Positions 58,715-64,000 of a DNA stretch of 64,000 nucleotides are shown piece after piece. Below the pieces are notes generated by a model. It had not been told where the DNA came from and made no database searches. It worked only from the letters and a program-made list of their open reading frames with translations. The position numbers and the translations under genes are program-made. Origin of the DNA: a virus; IMG/VR virus record IMGVR_UViG_3300009285_004753, positions 39,973 through 103,972 of that record. The stretch is one strand, 5' to 3'. The first letter of the stretch is position 1, and every line of letters starts with the position of its first letter.

Positions 58715-59140
58715 TCAATCAAATCGGTGCACCGTTCCCCGGCTTTCAGCTATCTTGTCCCGCTCATCGGACGCCCATTGAAACGCGAACATCTCGATCA
58801 ACTGCAAAGCGCACAGGAACGGCGATCCTATCAACAACAATACGACAGCGAGTACCAGGTCGCAGGCAGCGTCAACCCATGTACCGAATACCCGCTGCAT
58901 CTGTCTCACCACCAAAGTGTCTAACGTCTTTATGCCCTTGCAACTTAATACCGTTCGCCGTTTGCGGACCAGAACAAGATCGCATGCGGTTACAGCGTAT
59001 GCGAAGATAGCGTAACCATACAAACCACCAGATACGCCGTTCATCCACGACACGTCGTAGCGCACTCCAACACAAACAAACGCGGCGAAGACACCGTTTG
59101 TCAGGAACCAGGCGACAACCCATTTGATACGCTGATTCAT
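58715..59140 (-). CDS. Small membrane protein, 141 aa
   Basis: Three hydrophobic segments: about 9-26 (VVAWFLTNGVFAAFVCVGV), 40-60 (YGYAIFAYAVTACDLVLV) and 95-117 (CDLVLAVVLLLIGSPFLCAL), with basic residues between. Start at 59140 makes a 4-base ATGA overlap with the preceding gene. Candidate holin or other inner-membrane protein; no family recognised. Confidence 0.65.
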   Translation of the reverse strand: MNQRIKWVVAWFLTNGVFAAFVCVGVRYDVSWMNGVSGGLYGYAIFAYAVTACDLVLVRKRRTVLSCKGIKTLDTLVVRQMQRVFGTWVDAACDLVLAVVLLLIGSPFLCALQLIEMFAFQWASDERDKIAESRGTVHRFD

Positions 59141-59469
59141 GTAATCACCGGGATTCCGTCTGCACTTCGATGTACGAGATTGCCCCAAACAACAGCGTTG
59201 GTACGCTCGGCGATACCCAGATCGAAGGAGAATGGAGCATATTGCGGGAATATAGATCGCGGGCGCTGCAGCACGATGTCCTCGTAGTCAGTGCCCCGGC
59301 TGTCTGACGCCACAGAATCAACAGCGGACCGCTGCAACACCGGCACACGCAGATGACGAGGCAATACGCCGCGAGTGTAAGCCGCGCGCTTGTCTGGATA
59401 CAGGATTTCGAGAATGGCCTGCACCTGCCACCAGAAAATCCGGTTCAACGGCGGCGCTTGGGAGAGCAT
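59137..59469 (-). CDS. Hypothetical protein, 110 aa
   Basis: Not recognised. Start at 59469, one base after the previous stop. Segment PPLNRIFWWQVQAILEILYPDKRAAYTRGVLP is followed by a basic strand and aromatic-rich end (SIFPQYAPFSFDLGI). There are no Cys pairs. Confidence 0.55.
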   Translation of the reverse strand: MLSQAPPLNRIFWWQVQAILEILYPDKRAAYTRGVLPRHLRVPVLQRSAVDSVASDSRGTDYEDIVLQRPRSIFPQYAPFSFDLGIAERTNAVVWGNLVHRSADGIPVIT

Positions 59470-59470
59470 C

Positions 59471-59776
59471 TTACGCAAGGCGCGCCTGCCACTTCTTGCC
59501 CGCGACCAGACGCCCTTCACCTCGCCGCTCGATGCCCTCAAGGAGCGGGACGGGGTTCCCGCCGTCGGGCTGCTTCTGCTCCAGGTGCTTGAACAGGGCC
59601 TCGGCCGCGGCGTCCGTGTCCGTGCACCCCGGACTCTCTTTAGTACCAGCGTGCCAGCCCACCGTTGGCGAACCGGGCAGGTCAGTGTACTGCAACAGAA
59701 TCCTCATCCCGTAGCGGTACGCCAGCGACTCCCCGCACAACGCACACTTCGGCAGTTTCCTTCCCATCTCATTCAC
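59471..59776 (-). CDS. Hypothetical protein with Cys pair, 101 aa
   Basis: CALCGES near the N-terminus suggests half of a zinc ribbon; further Cys occur in SPGCTDTDA. The rest is helical and ends basic. The ATG overlaps the previous stop by 4 bases. Similar small Cys-containing genes fill this cluster. Confidence 0.6.
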   Translation of the reverse strand: MNEMGRKLPKCALCGESLAYRYGMRILLQYTDLPGSPTVGWHAGTKESPGCTDTDAAAEALFKHLEQKQPDGGNPVPLLEGIERRGEGRLVAGKKWQARLA

Positions 59777-60093
59777 CGCCTACCCTTATCTTCGACCGGA
59801 ATAACTATCCTACCGCCGTGTTTTTCGACAAGCCGCTTCAGCTTCTCCAGGTCCGGGTCATCCACAGTATCGTAGATGAACATCCGCTGCACCTGCCCCG
59901 TATCCGTGTGTACCCCGCCTCTGTCGGCAGGCATCAACTCGTGAGCCATCCAGCAAAACACACTGCCGTCGTCGTGCCGGATCAGGCCGCCGCCTCTTTC
60001 CACTGTCTTCACGACGCCAACGCGGCAAGCCGGACCTGTGACAGTAGGCTCCAGCATGACGCGCATTCCGATTCTCATGTCTTTGTATTCCAT
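59773..60093 (-). CDS. Small SH3/KOW-like protein, 106 aa
   Basis: Start at 60093 has GAGAAG upstream. The pattern IGMRVMLEPT...RVGVVKTVERGGGLIRHDDGSVFCWMAHELMP is that of a small SH3-like barrel seen in many phage hypothetical proteins. A helical end includes DLEKLKRLVEKHGG. Role unknown. Confidence 0.6.
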   Translation of the reverse strand: MEYKDMRIGMRVMLEPTVTGPACRVGVVKTVERGGGLIRHDDGSVFCWMAHELMPADRGGVHTDTGQVQRMFIYDTVDDPDLEKLKRLVEKHGGRIVIPVEDKGRR

Positions 60094-60144
60094 TTCTTCT
60101 CGCTGCCCCCCTGCACTACTAAGACGTGCCACCCGCCCTAACTA

Positions 60145-60384
60145 TTACGGCTTCACCCCCAAGAGATCGAGCAGTTGCTTAGCCAGTGCGCAGGCTTCGG
60201 CCTGCGGGCTCAGCAGCACCGCCCGGCACAGGGCAACGATCAGTTTGAGCCACACGCCATCGGGCCTGCCGTCTCTCACCAGCGGCGGGATGCTGACGAC
60301 AGGTGCTCCGTACCACGGGCCATCCTGCCCCCACGGGCCGACCATCCGGTCTGCGTCCCTGCATCCATAAAGCTGCGCTGCCAT
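60145..60384 (-). CDS. Hypothetical protein, 79 aa
   Basis: Start at 60384 (TGATG junction, GGAGGTG upstream). The N-terminal half is Gly/Trp/Pro-rich and the C-terminal half helical (LKLIVALCRAVLLSPQAEACALAKQLLDLL). Not recognised. Confidence 0.6.
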   Translation of the reverse strand: MAAQLYGCRDADRMVGPWGQDGPWYGAPVVSIPPLVRDGRPDGVWLKLIVALCRAVLLSPQAEACALAKQLLDLLGVKP

Positions 60385-60725
60385 CACACACCTCCCTGCG
60401 CCTCTGGCGCGTTGGTTGCATTGTCTGCCTCGGCCTCTGCCTGCAGCATGACACACGCCGCGCAGTCCAGTGATTCGCCGTCTTTGTCCACCGGGCAAGG
60501 CCCCGGTTGGCACCAATCGACGGCGCACATCTGCGCTAGCCTCGCGCTCACCCGCCGCTCACGGACAAGGGCAGCGGTCAGGCGGGCGATCTGCCTCGTT
60601 TTGCACTCCAAAGACTCGCCCCACCAGCCCTCGACCGTGGTTGACGAGTTGCATTTGTAGATCACGGCATAGCCGCCGATTCTCTCGCAATGGGCGGCCG
60701 CTCCGCACTTCGGACAGGTGCTCAT
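60384..60725 (-). CDS. Zinc-ribbon protein, 113 aa
   Basis: Starts MSTCPKCGAAAHC, followed later by C-E-C-K and CQPGPCPV, CAAC motifs: two or three Cys pairs that could bind zinc. The middle is a helix (RQIARLTAALVRERRVSARLAQ). GGAGG precedes the ATG, which overlaps the previous stop by 4 bases. Small zinc-ribbon proteins of this kind occur in many phage accessory regions. Confidence 0.65.
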   Translation of the reverse strand: MSTCPKCGAAAHCERIGGYAVIYKCNSSTTVEGWWGESLECKTRQIARLTAALVRERRVSARLAQMCAVDWCQPGPCPVDKDGESLDCAACVMLQAEAEADNATNAPEAQGGV

Positions 60726-61027
60726 CTTGCCCTCCTGCATCCCTGCTCCGTGGTGAACACGCCCCCGGTTGCGGCCATTGCCGCTCGCAGCGGTGCCCAG
60801 TGGTGATGATTGTCGCACGTCTCCCACAGATCCACGAGCCGAGCGCGGACCGTCTCCACCGGCTCCTCTACCAGTTCAATCGTGATCCGGTACTTGTGGA
60901 CTTGGACATCGCCGTTGAAACTGGACGGGCAATCCTGTCGCCACTGGCCGACGCTGTAATCGTTCGGCCTGCGGAACGTCGAGAACTCCCACCGCGTTTG
61001 CTCCGGTTCCGGCTTCTTCCTGCTCAT
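60722..61027 (-). CDS. Hypothetical protein, 101 aa
   Basis: Start at 61027 (GGGAGG upstream, ATGA overlap). Basic N-terminus, a beta strand KYRITIELVEEPVETVRARL, then DNHHHWAPLRAAMAATGG. Conserved-looking but of unknown role. Confidence 0.6.
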   Translation of the reverse strand: MSRKKPEPEQTRWEFSTFRRPNDYSVGQWRQDCPSSFNGDVQVHKYRITIELVEEPVETVRARLVDLWETCDNHHHWAPLRAAMAATGGVFTTEQGCRRAR

Positions 61028-61206
61028 CTCGCCCTCCCGAATTCCACGACCCAGACAAGGGGGTCCAGATCCCACGAGCCGACGCCGTGGATGTACTCCC
61101 ACAGGTACGAGTAGACCTCGACCGGCCCGTCGTTCACCCGCCCCGATCCGGGGATGTCGTACCATCCGCCACCCGCCCGGTAGCAGATCTGGTATGGCTC
61201 AGCCAC
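61024..61206 (-). CDS. Hypothetical protein, 60 aa
   Basis: Starts with GTG, overlapping the preceding gene by 8 bases. Aromatic-rich (VEVYSYLWEYIHGVGSWDLD, then PLVWVVEFGRA). Small beta protein of unknown role. Confidence 0.55.
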   Translation of the reverse strand: MAEPYQICYRAGGGWYDIPGSGRVNDGPVEVYSYLWEYIHGVGSWDLDPLVWVVEFGRAR

Positions 61207-61411
61207 GGGGCACCTCCTCTCCGTCCTCGATCTCCACGCACGAGCAGAACTCAGAGAGCAGCCGGAGGCAGGGAATGCACAGGTCCGTCCGCAGCTTGTC
61301 CCGCAGTTCCACCGGTTCCGTCATTTCCCACACCACCCGCAGAGCGTCGATCCGCTCGCAGACGTCGCGTTTGAGTCCGGTCCAGTCCGGCTTGTCGTTG
61401 GTCGCTGCCAT
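61199..61411 (-). CDS. Hypothetical protein, 70 aa
   Basis: ATG directly abuts the previous stop (TAGATG). Helical with CIPCLRLLSEFCSC, a run of four Cys that could bind metal. Not recognised. Confidence 0.55.
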   Translation of the reverse strand: MAATNDKPDWTGLKRDVCERIDALRVVWEMTEPVELRDKLRTDLCIPCLRLLSEFCSCVEIEDGEEVPRG

Positions 61412-61612
61412 CTACTTCACCTCCCCGTCATCGCCCGAGCGGACCTCCAGTTTCAGATCCTCGCGCTTCTCGGACTGCCAGTGCAGGTGCTCCCATTCAG
61501 CATGCGTAATGATGTCCGCGAACACCAGCGCCTGGATGAAGCCACGGCGGTACTGATAGGCGCGGGCACCGTCGTGGTTGAGCCATGCGATCAGCTTGTC
61601 TCTGCCGAGCAT
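61412..61612 (-). CDS. Hypothetical protein, 66 aa
   Basis: Start at 61612 has GGAGG 7-8 bases upstream; the longer frame is basic read-through. Contains LIAWLNHDGARAYQYRRGFI and a charged tail. Not recognised. Confidence 0.55.
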   Translation of the reverse strand: MLGRDKLIAWLNHDGARAYQYRRGFIQALVFADIITHAEWEHLHWQSEKREDLKLEVRSGDDGEVK

Positions 61613-61656
61613 CCTACTCCTCCTCGCCCTTCCGGGCCGTTGTGAACTCTTCGATA

Positions 61657-61968
61657 TTATCGAATGGTTGCTGCCAAGGGTCGCCACGTCTCAAGCGGCC
61701 TTCGGAGCAGCACTTCGGCCTCCAGATGCCCGAAGCCGCCGCGCTCTGCGATGCGTTCCGCGGACTGGTCCCTGCCGTATTTCGCAGCATACGCCTGCCA
61801 CACCAGTAAATGCTCCGACCACGCAATCGAGCCCGGAGGGAATCCGGCTTCGGCCTGCACGGGGGCACGCCGGTCCCTCGCCCGCAGCCTCACCGTCTCG
61901 TCCCGAGGCTCGGGCCGGGGGTTCTCCTCGGCGCGCGGGCGCTCGATGTCTTGCGGTGTCAGGGTCAT
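61657..61968 (-). CDS. Hypothetical protein, 103 aa
   Basis: Start at 61968 overlaps the previous stop by 4 bases. Charged Pro/Arg/Glu-rich N-terminal half, then a helical part (EHLLVWQAYAAKYGRDQSAE, then GGFGHLEAEVLL) that could be a small DNA-binding helix-turn-helix, though this is weak. Confidence 0.5.
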   Translation of the reverse strand: MTLTPQDIERPRAEENPRPEPRDETVRLRARDRRAPVQAEAGFPPGSIAWSEHLLVWQAYAAKYGRDQSAERIAERGGFGHLEAEVLLRRPLETWRPLAATIR

Positions 61969-62228
61969 GGCTTCACCGTCCTTGCTGCGTCTGCCGCCTG
62001 TTCCCGCAGCCACGCCGGGAAGCGATTGACCGCAAGGCGCTCTAACCACTCCATCATGCCCTTCATGCGCTGGATCTGCCGTTCGTAACAGTCCGGCGTG
62101 CGCTTGCCAGTGTCGTAGCTGCCGCAGTTCCACGTCCCGCCCCGGTGGCCCCGTGTGCCGCGCCTTGTGCGGTTGGCCCCCGCGTTGCAGTGGGGGCAGT
62201 GCACCGGGATCATTCGGATGGTCGTCAT
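61965..62228 (-). CDS. Small Cys-rich protein, 87 aa
   Basis: Begins with HCPHCNAGANRTRRGTRG, then WNCGSYDTGKRTPDC: two Cys pairs with basic residues between, a zinc-finger-like arrangement. A helix follows (IQRMKGMMEWLERLAVNRF). Coupled to both neighbours by ATGA. Confidence 0.6.
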   Translation of the reverse strand: MTTIRMIPVHCPHCNAGANRTRRGTRGHRGGTWNCGSYDTGKRTPDCYERQIQRMKGMMEWLERLAVNRFPAWLREQAADAARTVKP

Positions 62229-62620
62229 GGCTTCACCGGGTGCGTGATTGTCGGGCAGTCGTCTCTGTGGGGCGCCGGCTGGCTACTGCCCCACAGCCCA
62301 CAATAGGCACAAGCCATGACCTTGTGGGCAGCCGTGCTCGGGCGCACTGCCGCCCTGTCCCTCGCTCCGACGCAGGCCGTCAGCCGGGCGATCTCGATAC
62401 GCAGTCCCGACGCCACAATCTCCGCCTCACGGGCGAGGTCGCACTGGTGCGCCAGCATCGCCGCATTGTCGGCCAGGTCGGCGCGGAGCCGGGCGATCTC
62501 CTGCGCCGCAGCGTCCACACCGGCCCCGAGCGCCAACGCCCCGCAAACCACGCAGCACCCGTCCTCGTCCACCGCTACGTCCCACCCGCATTGCGGGCAG
62601 AGGCTTCGCTTGGTGATCAT
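62225..62620 (-). CDS. Zinc-ribbon plus coiled-coil protein, 131 aa
   Basis: Start at 62620 (ATGA overlap with the pentapeptide gene). N-terminal [20 protein letters not shown] is a zinc ribbon; then a coiled coil ([20 protein letters not shown]); then CAYCGLWG...HRDDCP, a second Cys/His site. The long upstream open frame of about 190 codons is the out-of-frame shadow of the pentapeptide repeats. Confidence 0.6.
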   Translation of the reverse strand: MITKRSLCPQCGWDVAVDEDGCCVVCGALALGAGVDAAAQEIARLRADLADNAAMLAHQCDLAREAEIVASGLRIEIARLTACVGARDRAAVRPSTAAHKVMACAYCGLWGSSQPAPHRDDCPTITHPVKP

Positions 62621-63237
62621 TCGGCCTGCTCCTTTCGGGCCGCTACGGACCCCAGCACCGTAAATCGTTTGCACCGCCACTTGCTCCCGGCGCGGTGCAC
62701 GTCCGCCGCCAGCGCACGCACACGGATTGGATCGGTCATCCCCTCCGCCGTGGGGCACAGGTACAGCCCCGGGTGGCACTCCGTGTCGGCCGTCGAAAAC
62801 CACGGCGCCGCGTACTCCTGCCCGTCCTCGTACGCGGGACCGCCCATTGTTGGCTGTCCGCGGGTGCGGTATCCGATCACGTGCTCCCCGTCGGGCGCAA
62901 ACCCAGCCGTATCGCCGTTGGGCGCCCTGGACGGATCGAGGCAGGTTTCGCTGAGGTCCGCCCCGCTGAGGTTCGCCCCGCGGAGGTCGGCCCCGCTGAG
63001 GTCGGCCCCGCTGAGGTCGGCCCCGCGGAGGTCGGCCCCGCAGAGGTTGGCCCAGCTGAGGTAGGCCCAGCGGAGGTCGGCCCCGCGGAGGTTGGCCCCG
63101 CGGAGGTCGGCCCAGCTGAGGTTCGCCCCGCGGAGGTTCGCCCCGCGGAGGTCGGCCCCGCAGAGGTAGGCCCAGCTCCCCGTGCCGACGAACAGCCACT
63201 CAGCGTGGTCTGCCAGCATCTGCCGTAGGTCTATCAT
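62617..63237 (-). CDS. Pentapeptide-repeat protein, 206 aa
   Basis: Residues 21-100 are 16 consecutive A-(D/N)-L-x-G type pentapeptides ([15 protein letters not shown] and variants). These fold as a right-handed quadrilateral beta-helix. A roughly 105-residue C-terminal domain follows with [30 protein letters not shown] and a basic end. Start at 63237 overlaps the previous stop. Some pentapeptide proteins mimic DNA and protect gyrase; with only four coils this one may be a scaffold or DNA mimic for a phage factor. The C-terminal domain is not recognised. Confidence 0.75.
   Translation of the reverse strand: MIDLRQMLADHAEWLFVGTGSWAYLCGADLRGANLRGANLSWADLRGANLRGADLRWAYLSWANLCGADLRGADLSGADLSGADLRGANLSGADLSETCLDPSRAPNGDTAGFAPDGEHVIGYRTRGQPTMGGPAYEDGQEYAAPWFSTADTECHPGLYLCPTAEGMTDPIRVRALAADVHRAGSKWRCKRFTVLGSVAARKEQAE
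62938..63177 (-). repeat. Tandem 15-base repeats coding for pentapeptides
   Basis: Sixteen 15-base units in phase with the pentapeptide codons, the plus-strand unit being close to GAGGTCGGCCCCGCG. Near-identity between units suggests recent expansion, and length may vary between relatives. They create long false open frames on both strands. Confidence 0.8.
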
Positions 63238-63602
63238 GGTTGCTCCTTTCGGGCCTGCTCTTCGCAGTCCGTCACGTCCTCGGGATCGCACGGCCCGTCT
63301 GCCAGCACCTCCAGCGTCCGCCGCAGCACCCGGAGTTCACGGAGCGCGGATTCGTAGTGGGAGCGCGCCTCCAGCATCCACCCGATGTTGTTCAGCCCGT
63401 TCAAATCAGGCACCAGCCGCCCGAAGAGGTTGAGCCCGTGGCCGCGTGCGCCGAACGGCCCCTTTGGCTCGTTTGCCGGGTGATGGTAAATCGTGGCGAT
63501 GCCGTCCTCGTCCATCTCGACTTCCCACGGCCCCTGCGTCGCCGCCTCGCACACCCGCAGTTGCTCCTCGATCAGAGAGTCGGGCCAGTCAATCTTGCTC
63601 AT
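63234..63602 (-). CDS. Ead/Ea22-like phage protein, 122 aa
   Basis: Contains [20 protein letters not shown], the A-A-T-x-G-P-W hallmark of small phage proteins of the Ead/Ea22-like type, and a helical C-terminus ([20 protein letters not shown]). Role unknown even in well-studied phages. Start at 63602 (ATGA overlap). Confidence 0.6.
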   Translation of the reverse strand: MSKIDWPDSLIEEQLRVCEAATQGPWEVEMDEDGIATIYHHPANEPKGPFGARGHGLNLFGRLVPDLNGLNNIGWMLEARSHYESALRELRVLRRTLEVLADGPCDPEDVTDCEEQARKEQP

Positions 63603-63844
63603 TTGTTCCTCCAGTCGTGTTCCGGCCAATATCGCCCGTGACGTTCCTTGGCGATCAGGCACCGGTCGCATGTTTGAGCATCGGGTCCGAGCATCGCGTC
63701 GGCCAGCCGCATGGACTCTTCTATCTCCTGTGTGCTTTCAAATCCGCCAAGCACCGCTGGTACATGCTCGATACCGCAATAAGACACCATGCGGCCACCC
63801 GAGTAAAGGTGCCAGAAGTGCTTCACCGCGGCCCTGTCGCTCAT
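63599..63844 (-). CDS. Hypothetical protein with Cys pair, 81 aa
   Basis: Start at 63844. HLYSGGRMVSYCGIEH and CDRCLIAKERH may form one zinc site around a helical middle. ATG overlaps the stop of a 14-residue reading frame. Not otherwise recognised. Confidence 0.55.
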   Translation of the reverse strand: MSDRAAVKHFWHLYSGGRMVSYCGIEHVPAVLGGFESTQEIEESMRLADAMLGPDAQTCDRCLIAKERHGRYWPEHDWRNK

Positions 63845-63885
63845 TTGTGCCTCCCGTGCTGTTGCATCCATTCCCAGTCGCTCAT
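63841..63885 (-). CDS. Possible 14-residue micro-protein or leader
   Basis: An ATG at 63885 with GGAGG 7 bases upstream opens a 14-codon frame (MSDWEWMQQHGRHK). Its stop overlaps the next gene's start by 4 bases, the same coupling seen across the operon. It may only bridge translation between genes. Very short, so uncertain. Confidence 0.3.
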   Translation of the reverse strand: MSDWEWMQQHGRHK

Positions 63886-63886
63886 C

Positions 63887-64000
63887 TCATGCCTCCAGCA
63901 CCAGGGGCAGATCCGGCGCCCCCGCCAGCGGCCCCCACTCGATCTCGCCGCTCCGGCCGATAAAGGCCATGCCGTAGCAGGTCCAGGGGCCGCTCTCGCC
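63887..64000 (-). CDS. C-terminal end of a small protein, 5' part beyond the window
   Basis: The last 37 codons of a gene entering from the right edge (ends with APDLPLVLEA). The Gly/Trp pattern GPWTCYGMAFIGRSGEIEWG suggests a small beta protein. In line with the packed small-gene cluster; nothing more can be said. Confidence 0.5.
   Translation of the reverse strand, partial: GESGPWTCYGMAFIGRSGEIEWGPLAGAPDLPLVLEA

Noticed and set aside
62153-63064. 303-codon plus-strand frame ending in Arg/Ser/Pro repeats
   Set aside because: Shadow of the 15-base pentapeptide repeats and GC-rich third positions; no ribosome-binding site or sensible protein composition.
62938-63177. Regularly spaced direct repeats, considered as a CRISPR-like array
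   Set aside because: Units are contiguous 15-mers without spacers and in phase with pentapeptide codons.
1-64000. tRNA genes, integrase, attachment sites or insertion sequences
   Set aside because: I looked for cloverleaf-type ends, recombinase motifs and terminal repeats and saw none; a computed search could still find a tRNA.

Overview
The window is a piece of a large double-stranded DNA tailed bacteriophage genome with a contractile tail (myovirus type). No ribosomal, tRNA or metabolic genes are visible, and the sequence is GC-rich throughout. Every gene I accept is on the minus strand, so transcription runs from position 64000 towards 1. Genes are packed head to tail, mostly with 1-8 base stop/start overlaps (ATGA, TGATG). 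The head proteins resemble the T4 plan: gp20-like portal, gp21-like prohead protease and gp23-like capsid. The baseplate combines gpJ, W, V, D and I-type parts. No terminase is visible, so the packaging genes lie outside. The host cannot be named from this sequence.

In transcription order: (1) 64000-58294 holds about 20 small, very GC-rich, tightly overlapping genes, many with Cys pairs, including a pentapeptide-repeat protein and small membrane proteins. (2) 58293-57941 is a non-coding region with inverted repeats. (3) 57940-54166 encodes a repetitive fibre, a probable decoration protein and helical proteins. (4) 54169-39697 is an unusual block. It holds three mutually similar 467-624 aa proteins, three further proteins with ADP-ribosyltransferase (ART)-like motifs, a 1565 aa giant and two small membrane proteins. 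(5) 39687-33262 has the prohead protease/scaffold, major capsid protein and neck-type proteins. (6) 33265-28088 has head-tail joining and unassigned virion proteins. (7) 28072-20267 has tail sheath, tail tube, a frameshifted chaperone pair, the tape measure and the first baseplate proteins. (8) 20270-10739 has hub, spike and wedge, then a tail-protein-I/lectin fusion. (9) 10738-10355 is a second non-coding region with inverted repeats. (10) 10354-1 has a 2075 aa tail fibre, the portal, a Mu gpF-like head protein and small genes including a miniature P-loop protein.

The most striking feature is the 39.7-54.2 kb block. Many of its proteins begin with a similar short peptide of the form M-D-x-A-x-x-R-F-x-x-L-x-E. 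In T4, the head protease gp21 cleaves after (I/L)-x-E, and short N-terminal targeting sequences ending in this motif direct internal proteins, including the ART Alt, into the prohead. By analogy I infer that this phage packages a set of ART-like effector proteins in its head and injects them with the DNA. The giant gene carries an internal copy of the same peptide behind its own ribosome-binding site. A 30-residue gene consists of little more than the peptide.

A second theme is domain shuffling among virion proteins. One domain of about 75 residues occurs eight times in four proteins, three times in tandem inside the tail sheath. Another, of about 80-95 residues, occurs inside the major capsid protein, at the C-terminus of a joining-region protein and in the probable decoration protein.
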